Positions 1 through 7,005 of a DNA stretch of 41,830 nucleotides are shown in pieces. This DNA comes from Streptomyces sp. NRRL WC-3618. Lineage in GTDB: Bacteria; Actinomycetota; Actinomycetes; Streptomycetales; Streptomycetaceae. The notes beneath the pieces are model-generated. The model made no database searches, was not told the DNA's origin, and saw only the letters and a list, made by a program, of their open reading frames with translations. Location: NCBI RefSeq assembly GCF_001280005.1, contig NZ_LGDW01000468.1, forward strand, positions 1 through 41,830, written 5' to 3'. Every line of letters starts with the position of its first letter. The stretch's first letter is position 1. The position numbers were made by a program, and so were the translations under genes.

Positions 1-2099
1 AGTGGCGGGCGAAGAAAACCCTCGATTCCCTGGCCGTGATCGGCGAAGCCAGACCCACGGTCCGCCGCGACGGAGTCGCCGCCGAGGTGAGCACCTCCGA
101 CCTCGTCCTCGGCGACGTCATCGAGATCGGCCCCGGCGACAAGATCGCCGTGGACGGCGAGTGCGTGGAGGCCGACGGCCTGGAGATCGACGAGTCGCTG
201 CTCACCGGCGAGGCCGACCCCGTCGTCAAGCGGCCCGGCGACCAGGTCATGTCGGGCAGTTTCGTCGTCGCGGGCGGGGGCGCCTTCACGGCGACGAAGG
301 TCGGCCGTGAAGCGTACGCGGCCCAGCTCGCCGAAGAGGCCTCCCGTTTCACCCTCGTCCACTCGGAACTCCGTACCGGGATCTCGACGATCCTCAAGTA
401 CGTGACCTGGATGATGGTCCCGGCCGCGATCGGCCTGTGCATCACGCAACTGGTCGTCAAGAACCACGGTTTGAAGGACTCGGTGGCCCGTACGGTCGGC
501 GGCATCATCCCGATGGTCCCGGAGGGCCTCGTCCTGCTCACGTCCGTCGCCTTCGCGATCGGTGTCATCCGGCTCGGCCGGAAGGACTGCCTCGTCCAGG
601 AGCTGCCGGCGATCGAGGGCCTCGCCCGCGTCGACACGGTCTGCCTGGACAAGACGGGCACGCTGACCGAGGGCGGCATGGACGTGACCGAGCTGCGCTC
701 CCTGGGCGACAGCGACGAGACGTACGTACGGCGTGTCCTGGGCGCCCTCGGCGAGTCCGACCCCCGCCCGAACGCCTCCCTCCAGGCCGTCATCGACGCC
801 TACCCGGACAGCGAGGACTGGCGCTGCACCGAGGCGTTGCCGTTTTCCTCGGCGCGCAAGTACAGCGGCGCGACGTTCAGCGAGGGCAACGGGGAGACGA
901 GCACCTGGCTGCTGGGCGCCCCGGACGTCCTCCTGCCCTCCCAGGACCCCGCCCTCGCCGAGACGGACCGCCTGAACCAGGCCGGCCTGCGCGTCCTCCT
1001 CCTCACCCGCACCACCCGCGAACTCGACCACCCCGAGGTGGCCACCGGCACCACCCCCACCGCCCTGGTCGTCCTGGAGCAGCGCCTGCGCCCCGACGCG
1101 GCGGACACGCTCCGCTACTTCGCCGAGCAGGACGTCGACGCGAAGGTCATCTCGGGCGACAACGCGGTGTCGGTGGGCGCGGTGGCGGGCAAACTGGGCC
1201 TGACCGGCACCACCCTGGACGCCCGCCAACTACCAACCGCCACAAACGAGTTGGCGTCAGCACTCGACGAGGGCACGGTCTTCGGCCGGGTCACCCCGCA
1301 GCAGAAGCGGGACATGGTGGGCGCGTTGCAGTCACGCGGGCACACGGTGGCGATGACGGGCGACGGCGTGAACGACGTACTGGCCCTGAAGGACGCCGAC
1401 ATCGGCGTGGCCATGGGTTCGGGCTCGGAGGCGACACGGGCCGTGGCGCAGATCGTCCTGCTCAACAACAGCTTCGCGACGCTGCCCTCGGTGGTGGCGG
1501 AGGGCCGCAGGGTCATCGGCAACATCACCCGCGTGGCGACCCTGTTCCTGGTCAAGACGGTCTACTCGGTACTGCTGGCCGTCCTGGTGGTGTGCTGGCG
1601 GGTCGAATACCCCTTCCTGCCCCGCCACTTGACCCTGCTCTCCACGCTGACGATCGGCATCCCGGCGTTCTTCCTGGCCCTGGCCCCCAACAAGGAACGC
1701 GCGAAACCCCACTTCGTACGCCGGGTGATGCGCTACTCGATCCCGGGCGGCGTACTGGCGGCCGTGGCAACCTTCGCGACGTACCTGATAGCTCGTCACT
1801 ACTACACAGGAGCAGGCGCGTTGGACGCGGAGACGAGCGCGGCGACCCTCACCCTGTTCCTGATCTCCATGTGGGTACTGGCGATCATCGCCCGCCCCTA
1901 CACATGGTGGCGGATCGCCCTGGTCGCGTCGATGGGCGCGGGATTCCTGGTGGTCCTGGTCGTACCGTCGCTCCAGAGGTTCTTCGCGCTGAAGCTGGTG
2001 GGCGCGACGATGCCATGGATCGCTGTCGCCATCGCGGCGGTGGCGGCGGCCACCCTGGAGCTCCTGTGGAGGTGGGTGGACCGCCGCTTCCCGGCGTAA
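1..2099 (+). CDS. Cation-transporting P-type ATPase, CtpE-like (5' truncated by window)
   Basis: The gene enters the window in frame 3, so the N-terminus (first membrane helices and part of the actuator domain) is missing. About 698 residues are visible. The actuator loop reads LLTGEADP in place of the usual TGES. A PEGL motif sits in the central membrane segment. The phosphorylation motif DKTGTLTE has its Asp at codon 648-650. The hinge motif TGDGVND begins at about 1356 and is followed by the DADIGVAMGSGS stretch. Several hydrophobic helices close the protein. PEGL followed by GRKDCLVQELPAIEGL resembles mycobacterial CtpE, a calcium-uptake pump, more than copper (CPx) or potassium (KdpB) pumps. 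The ion is inferred from family resemblance only. The gene converges on the next gene with only 6 bases between the stop codons. Confidence 0.9.
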   Translation, partial: WRAKKTLDSLAVIGEARPTVRRDGVAAEVSTSDLVLGDVIEIGPGDKIAVDGECVEADGLEIDESLLTGEADPVVKRPGDQVMSGSFVVAGGGAFTATKVGREAYAAQLAEEASRFTLVHSELRTGISTILKYVTWMMVPAAIGLCITQLVVKNHGLKDSVARTVGGIIPMVPEGLVLLTSVAFAIGVIRLGRKDCLVQELPAIEGLARVDTVCLDKTGTLTEGGMDVTELRSLGDSDETYVRRVLGALGESDPRPNASLQAVIDAYPDSEDWRCTEALPFSSARKYSGATFSEGNGETSTWLLGAPDVLLPSQDPALAETDRLNQAGLRVLLLTRTTRELDHPEVATGTTPTALVVLEQRLRPDAADTLRYFAEQDVDAKVISGDNAVSVGAVAGKLGLTGTTLDARQLPTATNELASALDEGTVFGRVTPQQKRDMVGALQSRGHTVAMTGDGVNDVLALKDADIGVAMGSGSEATRAVAQIVLLNNSFATLPSVVAEGRRVIGNITRVATLFLVKTVYSVLLAVLVVCWRVEYPFLPRHLTLLSTLTIGIPAFFLALAPNKERAKPHFVRRVMRYSIPGGVLAAVATFATYLIARHYYTGAGALDAETSAATLTLFLISMWVLAIIARPYTWWRIALVASMGAGFLVVLVVPSLQRFFALKLVGATMPWIAVAIAAVAAATLELLWRWVDRRFPA

Positions 2100-2105
2100 A
2101 GCGGT

Positions 2106-3041
2106 CTACCGCACGTCGATGAAGTCGGGCGCGGCGTACGCGTCCGAGGTGGTCGTCGTGGTGGCGGAGACGTACCGGAAGAACCCGTCGACGGTCGCCT
2201 TGACGGTCGTCCTCAGGTCACCGTTGGCCGCCGTCCGGATGGTCTTGACGGTGGTGTAAGTGTTCGTGCCGCCCTTCCGGAACTGCAGCTTCACCGCCTG
2301 GTTCCCGTACCCGGTGTAGTTGGCCCCGTCCCAGTTGGCCCGGGTCAGCCGACCGGTGACGGTGATGGTCGCGTCCTTGCGAACGGGCTCCGGCGAGGCG
2401 TTGAGGGTCAGCTTGGCGAGACGGCGCACGGTGGTGGTGCCGAGGTCCATCTGCTGGGCGACGCCGATCTTGGAGGGGTCGATGGTCGGGCCATCGAGGA
2501 CCTGGCCGTTGAGGGCGATGGCTGCCGCACCGCCCGTCCAGACCTTCCCGGCGTCGGCGACGGTCAGGTCACCCTCCGCGGGGTAGATGTCGATGCCGGC
2601 CTTGCAGTTGGCGACCGTCGTCGACGTGGCGGTGCAGGTGGCGGGCTTCTCTGCGAGGAGCACTCCGCTCACGTCGGGCGCTTCGGGGCCGGATCCCCGG
2701 TAGAGAACGGGGACGCTCACGAAGTCGGAGGCCTTGATGTTGACCTCGGTGCCGTGGGTCAGCTTGTAGGTGATCGGCACGACGAGGTGGCCGGTGGCGC
2801 CGACGGTGATCGACTTGGCGACCTTGAAGTCAGAGAAGGTGACGTTCAGCTTGTACGGCTCGCCACCCTCGACGGGCGACGTGACGAACGCGGTCTTGCC
2901 GCCCCCGAGCAGCTTCGCGATGTTCGCGCGGTAGTTGGAGTCACCGCCGGAGGCGTGAACGTCGGCCTGCGCGGCCGGCACAGCGAGAGCGGAGAGGGCC
3001 AGGGCGCCGGAAACGGCGGCCACGGTGGCACGTATACGCAT
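2106..3041 (-). CDS. Secreted protein, paralogue A of a three-member exoprotein family
   Basis: This 311-residue protein starts at the ATG at 3041, preceded by GGGGAAC. A longer in-frame ATG at 3056 would precede that ribosome site. The N-terminus (MRIRATVAAVSGALALSALAVPAAQA) is a Sec signal peptide ending AQA. The mature N-terminal half is unlike B and C apart from a VNIKASDF-type beta-rich stretch. The C-terminal ~105 residues are the family signature: ASPEPVRK, ITVTGRLTRANW, GYGNQAVKLQFRK, YTTVKTIRT and an FIDV end. This looks like an Ig-like beta-sandwich. The function is not known to me; similar Streptomyces proteins are usually called hypothetical or calcium-binding, which I cannot support from this sequence. 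It is tandem to paralogue B and carries the shared upstream element at 3104-3150. Confidence 0.85.
   Translation of the reverse strand: MRIRATVAAVSGALALSALAVPAAQADVHASGGDSNYRANIAKLLGGGKTAFVTSPVEGGEPYKLNVTFSDFKVAKSITVGATGHLVVPITYKLTHGTEVNIKASDFVSVPVLYRGSGPEAPDVSGVLLAEKPATCTATSTTVANCKAGIDIYPAEGDLTVADAGKVWTGGAAAIALNGQVLDGPTIDPSKIGVAQQMDLGTTTVRRLAKLTLNASPEPVRKDATITVTGRLTRANWDGANYTGYGNQAVKLQFRKGGTNTYTTVKTIRTAANGDLRTTVKATVDGFFRYVSATTTTTSDAYAAPDFIDVR
2112..2420. repeat. Direct repeat copy 1 (3' ends of paralogues A and B)
   Basis: About 300 bases encoding the C-terminal domain of paralogue A are nearly identical to 3216-3525 in paralogue B, including most third positions. The N-terminal halves diverge completely. 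This is the kind of patchy identity left by tandem duplication with gene conversion. Confidence 0.7.
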
Positions 3042-3103
3042 GCGTGTTCCCCACATGGAGAAGGGACCCGACGGCGATCGTCCGCACGACGCGCACTCAC
3101 CTC

Positions 3104-3150
3104 GGGACCCAAGTGATCGTGGAGCCTGTTGACCCCCATGATCAGATTCA
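3104..3150. promoter_or_regulatory. Conserved upstream element of paralogue A
   Basis: On the + strand, GGGACCCAAGTGATCG followed by GAGcCTGtTGAC and ATCAGAT recurs upstream of B (4111-4155) and C (12634-12679). It ends about 62 bases from the ATG. The surrounding leaders are less alike, so this looks like a retained promoter or regulator site. No clear -35/-10 pair could be assigned. Confidence 0.5.
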
Positions 3151-3209
3151 CGGGGGGAGCGGTTGGTTGTGCGACGGGGACGTGTTTTTGCACACCCCTT
3201 ACGCAGCGG

Positions 3210-4046
3210 TCACTTCACGTCGATGAAGTCGGGCGCGGCGTACGCGTCCGAGGTGGTCGTCGTAGTGGCGGACACGTACCGGAAGAACCCGTCAACGGTC
3301 GCCTTGACGGTCGTCTTCAGGTCCCCGTTGGCCGCCGTCCTGATGGTTTTGACGGTGGTGTAGGTGTTGGTGCCGTTCTTACGGAACTGCAGCTTCACCG
3401 CCTGATTGCCGTACCCGGCGTACTTGGCACCCTCCCAACCGGCCCGGGTCAACCGACCGGTGACGGTGATGGTCGCGCCCTTCCTGACCGGCTCCGGCGA
3501 GGCATCGACGCTCAGCTTGGCGAGGCGCAGGACGCTGGGTCCGGCGATGCCGTCTTTCTCGACGGCCCCGGTCCTGGTCACGTCGTAGTCGTCGCTGCCA
3601 GGGTCCTGGCCGTTCAGTTCCCTCGCGTACGCGTACGCCTTCCACTTTCCGGCGGTCGCGTCGAACAGATCCCGCGCCGGATGGAGCACGATGGACTGGG
3701 TGCAGTGGGCGACGGTCGGCGAGGCGGCCGTGCAGTGGGCCCAGTCGTCGCCGTACAGCCCGGCTTCGGAGTTGACGTACGAGCCGCCGTAGTACAGCTC
3801 GACGTCGGTGAAGAAGTCCTCGGCGGCGATGTCGACGTCGGCGCCGTGGGTCAGTGTGTAGGTGATCGGCACGGTCAGCGCGCCGGTGGTGCCGGCCACG
3901 ATCGGCTTGCCTTTGTTGATCGTGATGTTGGAGAAGGAGACGTCCAGCGGATACGGCTTGTCGCCATCGGCCAGCGCGACCGGCACAAGGACGGCGGAGA
4001 GGACCAGGGCGCCGGAGAGAGCGGCCAGCGTGGCACCTATGCGCAT
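3210..4046 (-). CDS. Secreted protein, paralogue B of the exoprotein family
   Basis: 278 residues from the ATG at 4046, chosen because GAGGAAA lies four bases upstream; the open frame runs back to 4223 but lacks coding character there. The Sec signal peptide is MRIGATLAALSGALVLSAVL and ends near LADG. The mature protein holds an ITYTLTHGADVDI segment shared in form with A (ITYKLTHGTEVNI). It then has two Cys (in AHCTAA and AHCTQS) that could form a disulfide, and finally the family C-terminal domain (ASPEPVRKGATITVTGRLTRAGW to FIDVK). It is a tandem neighbour of A on the same strand, 168 bases apart. Each gene has its own conserved upstream element, so they are probably transcribed separately under common control. 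Function unknown. Confidence 0.85.
   Translation of the reverse strand: MRIGATLAALSGALVLSAVLVPVALADGDKPYPLDVSFSNITINKGKPIVAGTTGALTVPITYTLTHGADVDIAAEDFFTDVELYYGGSYVNSEAGLYGDDWAHCTAASPTVAHCTQSIVLHPARDLFDATAGKWKAYAYARELNGQDPGSDDYDVTRTGAVEKDGIAGPSVLRLAKLSVDASPEPVRKGATITVTGRLTRAGWEGAKYAGYGNQAVKLQFRKNGTNTYTTVKTIRTAANGDLKTTVKATVDGFFRYVSATTTTTSDAYAAPDFIDVK
3216..3525. repeat. Direct repeat copy 2 (3' ends of paralogues A and B)
   Basis: Second copy of the C-terminal-domain repeat, in paralogue B; see 2112-2420. Paralogue C at 11755 encodes the same domain but is clearly more diverged. Confidence 0.7.
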
Positions 4047-4110
4047 GCGTTTCCTCACGTCGAGAAGGGGCGCCCGACGGTGGTCGTCCTCGTGGCTCGT
4101 CATCGCGTCG

Positions 4111-4155
4111 GGGCCCAAGTGATCGCGGAGTCTGGTGACTCGCATGCTCAGATTA
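4111..4155. promoter_or_regulatory. Conserved upstream element of paralogue B
   Basis: GGGCCCAAGTGATCGCGGAG, TCTGGTGACTC and CTCAGATTA align base for base with the elements upstream of A and C. It ends 64 bases before the ATG. Confidence 0.5.
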
Positions 4156-4245
4156 GTGACGCGTGGGAACGGCTGTACGGGCGTTACTGACTTCGGTCCC
4201 GTTTCACGCATGGCGTCCGTCACCGGCGCTGCTCAGTCCGTGGTC

Positions 4246-4278
4246 TGTCCCGTACAGAACAGCGTTCCGTACGGGACA
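4246..4278 (-). terminator. Hairpin downstream of the protease homologue
   Basis: TGTCCCGTAC at 4246-4255 is perfectly complementary to GTACGGGACA at 4269-4278. A second inner stem, GAAC/GTTC, sits within the loop. It lies about 55 bases past the stop of the minus-strand gene at 4333 and is followed by a GGGACA triplet repeat. There is no T tract, as is usual for Streptomyces terminators. Confidence 0.55.
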
Positions 4279-4332
4279 ACCGGGACACCCGGGACAACGA
4301 CGAGTCGAGCTTTCGTGATCGGCTTCGGCTAC

Positions 4333-5898
4333 TTACACAGCCGGCCACATGGTTCGGCTCGCGGCCAGTCCGCCCTTGCCGTCGCCCGCGTAGAAGCGCA
4401 GGTCGCCAGCCGTACGCATAGCGGCGATGTCGGCCTTGCCGTCACCGTTGAAGTCGCCGGCCTGGAAGGGGCGTTGGCTGGTCCAGGTCTTGTCGGGCCA
4501 CATGGAGCGGGCCTTGTCGAAGGAGCCGTCGGCCTTGCCCGGGTAGAGGTGCAACGCGCCGTCGGTGGCTACGGCGGCGATGTCGTCGAAGCCGTCGCCA
4601 TTGAAGTCAGCCGTGGCGATGTGCCTCTTCTTCCAGGTCTTGTCGGGCCACATCGACTGCTTCTGGTTGACGAGCACGCCATCAACGTCCCTCTTGTACG
4701 TGTAGAGAGACCCATCGGGCCACTGGAACAACAGTGTGTCGAGTCCCGAAGTACCGACCTTGAGAGCAGCGGCAGGCAGCGGGTTCTTCCATGTGACGTC
4801 CGTCCAGAGACGCGTAACTCGCCACGCGTTGAGCCACCACGGGCGCATCAGAAGTAGGTCACCGTCCTTGTCCACCGCGACCACTTCGGGCCCATCCGCT
4901 TCCCTGAAGTCCCCCGCAATAAGTTGCTTTGGCATGGTCCCAGACACAACATTCATGAAGATCCCGTACTCAAGCGTGCCGTCCGGGCGGCTGTAAAAGA
5001 TCTCCACTCTGCCACCCGCCAAGAGGGTCGCGATGTCCGTCCTGCCGTCGCCGTTGAAGTCAGCCGCCGTCATCACGTCAGTGACGTGCGTCTTCCGGGA
5101 TGTCAGGCGGACCTGTCGCACCCAGCCCGCGATGTCGTCGACACGTGTGGCGAGGGCCCCGGTACGGGTCTCGTCGGAGTTGAAGCAGCCCCCGTCCCAG
5201 GCCGCGATGACCACCCCGACCACCCTGTCGTCGCGCAGCACCGGGGCACCGGAGTCGCCCTTGCAGAGTGAGGCTCCATCGGATGCCGCTGGTGAGATAT
5301 CGAGCGTGGCCGCGTTCACAGCGCCCACGGCAAAGGTGCCTTTGTGCGCACGTCCGGGGACCCATTCGTCCTTCGTGCGCCCGAAGCCGACAGCCCGCAA
5401 CTGGTCGCCCTGGTTCGGTAGATCGAGGCCGACGTCAGCCGTGGCAACACCCGGGAAAGGCCCGTCGAGGGGGTCCTGGACCGTGGTCGCGTCGCCGATG
5501 CGAGCCATGACAAGGTCTCGATCCGGGTACGGGACCAGCTCCAGGACTTTCTGTTTGGCAATCTGCGCGGCCGTGGGGCGAGCGCCGCCGAGGGTCACCA
5601 TGGTGGTCTCGGCCGGCTTTCCCGCGATGATCTTGAAGCCTTGGCGCGGGTCGGCCGCAAAACAGCTGGCGGCGGTGAGCACCCACTGTTGGTCGACTAG
5701 CGTGCCGGAGCAACTCCGCTCCCTGTCGGTACCGGTCCCGATGTAGAGCTTGACGACGAACTGGTCTTCGGTGGTGTCGACTTGGCCGCCCGTCGCGGAC
5801 TGGGCCGACGGAGCTACCAATAGGCCAGTCGTGAGACCAGCTGCCAAGAATCCAGCAGTCCAGACCGTGCGCGTCCTGCGCGGGCGGGCATTTATCAC
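4333..5898 (-). CDS. Secreted S1-family serine protease homologue with FG-GAP repeats; catalytic His replaced by Ser
   Basis: 521 residues, starting at GTG 5898 behind GAGGG. A signal peptide spans residues 1-35. Residues ~40-265 have the chymotrypsin fold: CSGTLVDQQWVLTAAS with Cys79 following, Asp128 in DRDLVMARI, and KGDSGAP with nucleophile Ser216. The triad His, expected in the sequence TAAHC, is Ser78 (TAASC). The usual His-Asp-Ser mechanism should therefore be absent or badly impaired. Residues ~270-521 form an FG-GAP/VCBS propeller with DFNGDGRTDI (281), DFNGDGFDDI (431) and DFNGDGKADI (482) calcium-type loops and repeated MWPDKTW blades. I recall the TAASC form in other Streptomyces FG-GAP proteins, so it may be a family trait. 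Likely an extracellular binding or recognition protein rather than a working protease. Confidence 0.88.
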   Translation of the reverse strand: MINARPRRTRTVWTAGFLAAGLTTGLLVAPSAQSATGGQVDTTEDQFVVKLYIGTGTDRERSCSGTLVDQQWVLTAASCFAADPRQGFKIIAGKPAETTMVTLGGARPTAAQIAKQKVLELVPYPDRDLVMARIGDATTVQDPLDGPFPGVATADVGLDLPNQGDQLRAVGFGRTKDEWVPGRAHKGTFAVGAVNAATLDISPAASDGASLCKGDSGAPVLRDDRVVGVVIAAWDGGCFNSDETRTGALATRVDDIAGWVRQVRLTSRKTHVTDVMTAADFNGDGRTDIATLLAGGRVEIFYSRPDGTLEYGIFMNVVSGTMPKQLIAGDFREADGPEVVAVDKDGDLLLMRPWWLNAWRVTRLWTDVTWKNPLPAAALKVGTSGLDTLLFQWPDGSLYTYKRDVDGVLVNQKQSMWPDKTWKKRHIATADFNGDGFDDIAAVATDGALHLYPGKADGSFDKARSMWPDKTWTSQRPFQAGDFNGDGKADIAAMRTAGDLRFYAGDGKGGLAASRTMWPAV

Positions 5899-6040
5899 GT
5901 TTCCCTCGAATCACAAAGTGTGTTCTGCGCGTGCAGAGGAACCTGCCGATCAGGTGCGTCATGCGGCGCGCGACGACGGCCGGACACCAGGAGGCCTGCG
6001 GCCGTCCACCCACCCGCACCGGCCCCGCGCAGGACTCGGC

Positions 6041-6520
6041 TCAACCAGTTACTCGCAGCTCAACGAGCACCGACCGGGCCCCCCCGGCGGCGGCTTCCCC
6101 GACGGACATGCTCTTGTCCTTGGCCACGTCCACGGTCGTGGTCACACCGTTGGCCGTGAGGTCGGCGCTGATCGGGTGATCCGCGGTCTGCACCATGAAG
6201 ACCCTGGGCAGTTCCAGTGTGAGACTGCCGGTCTTGCCGAGAGCCTTGAAGCAGTAGGTTCCCTCGCGACCGACGGAACTGTCCGCAACGGTCAGAACTC
6301 GGATCTGCTCGGCAGCCTGATCGCAATCGGCCAGCAAGATGCGGCCATCACCCTTCTTCAGCTTGATTCCCTTTTCAGCCAGGATTCGATCGGCCGCAGG
6401 GTAATTGAAATCCTCGATCGCCGCAGGCGGGGCCGCAAAAGGCGGCGGCTGAGGCGGATTGTCGGCGGAAGCAATGGAAACACCTGCCAGAACGGCAAGG
6501 AACCCCAAGGATCCTGACAT
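6041..6520 (-). CDS. Small secreted protein of unknown function
   Basis: 159 residues from the ATG at 6520, which has CGGAG eight bases upstream; an upstream ATG at 6742 would add 74 residues that do not look coding. A signal peptide (MSGSLGFLAVLAGVSIASA) is followed by a Pro-rich stretch (PPQPPPFAAPP). A compact domain with two Cys (ADCDQ and TYCFK) then follows, possibly one disulfide, and ends in VELRVTG. It lies 142 bases downstream of the protease homologue's start on the same strand, so it is promoter-proximal, and it is divergent from the toxin gene. I do not recognise the family. Confidence 0.7.
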   Translation of the reverse strand: MSGSLGFLAVLAGVSIASADNPPQPPPFAAPPAAIEDFNYPAADRILAEKGIKLKKGDGRILLADCDQAAEQIRVLTVADSSVGREGTYCFKALGKTGSLTLELPRVFMVQTADHPISADLTANGVTTTVDVAKDKSMSVGEAAAGGARSVLVELRVTG

Positions 6521-7001
6521 GGCGAAACTCCGGGCACGAGAAATCAATTGAAAACCCCCTCGGGCACAGGTCTCCCCACGAAAAGACCTTGCCAAGATGC
6601 AATGAAGTAGCAAATTACCCACGCGAGTACAGAGACGCGGCCTCCGACGCCATCGCAGTGATCCCAGGGGAAGAAGGGCCAGGTCAGGGCACCATCTTGA
6701 TGAAAAACCACACCCGGTCAAGCAAAGCGAACGCAAAGACAAGACACACCGTAACTACAGATTCAGCGGTCGTCAACACGTTTCCTTCACGCACACCAAC
6801 GAAGTGGCCCCCCTCACGCGGAAGCCTCCCTTCAAGGGAACCTAAAACACCTAAATCGACCATTCCAGCCAGTCCGCCTGACTACACATCCAACGATCAG
6901 GTATCTCACTCGAACGCTGAGATTGTTGAGGTTATGCTCTCCCCTCCACTATTCGAAGATACATACTTGGAGGCGTCACCGATGACCGAGACAGGTACAC
7001 A
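6521..7001. other. AT-richer divergent intergenic region upstream of the toxin gene
   Basis: About 480 bases with visibly lower GC than the surroundings, many A runs and no convincing gene. The + frame open from 6589 to 7005 has poor codon use. It must hold the promoter of the small secreted protein (minus) and of the toxin gene (plus). Its composition fits recent acquisition or a regulatory island. Confidence 0.6.
6926..6955 (+). promoter_or_regulatory. Candidate promoter of the toxin gene
   Basis: TTGAGG at 6926-6931 and TATTCG at 6950-6955 are separated by 18 bases, a fair match to a vegetative promoter. It would start transcription about 20 bases before the leader ORF at 6982. Found by eye only. 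Confidence 0.35.
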
Positions 7002-7005
7002 GTGA
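6982..7005 (+). CDS. Seven-codon leader ORF overlapping the toxin start
   Basis: ATG at 6982 sits eight bases after a strong GGAGG and encodes MTETGTQ before TGA at 7003-7005. The toxin's GTG at 7002 overlaps this stop as GTGA, while the toxin itself has only a weak AGG-like site. This arrangement suggests translational coupling of the toxin to a leader peptide. The alternative is that the true toxin start is this ATG and one base differs or the ribosome shifts frame. Confidence 0.35.
   Translation: MTETGTQ

Noticed and set aside
3041..3193. Possible conserved short upstream ORF in the leaders of the three paralogues
   Set aside because: The similarity is at DNA level; the relation of that frame to the gene differs between A and C, so translation is not conserved.
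6589..7005. 138-codon plus-strand frame before the toxin
   Set aside because: No ribosome site at its start, non-biased codons and no motif; only its last seven codons have a plausible start.
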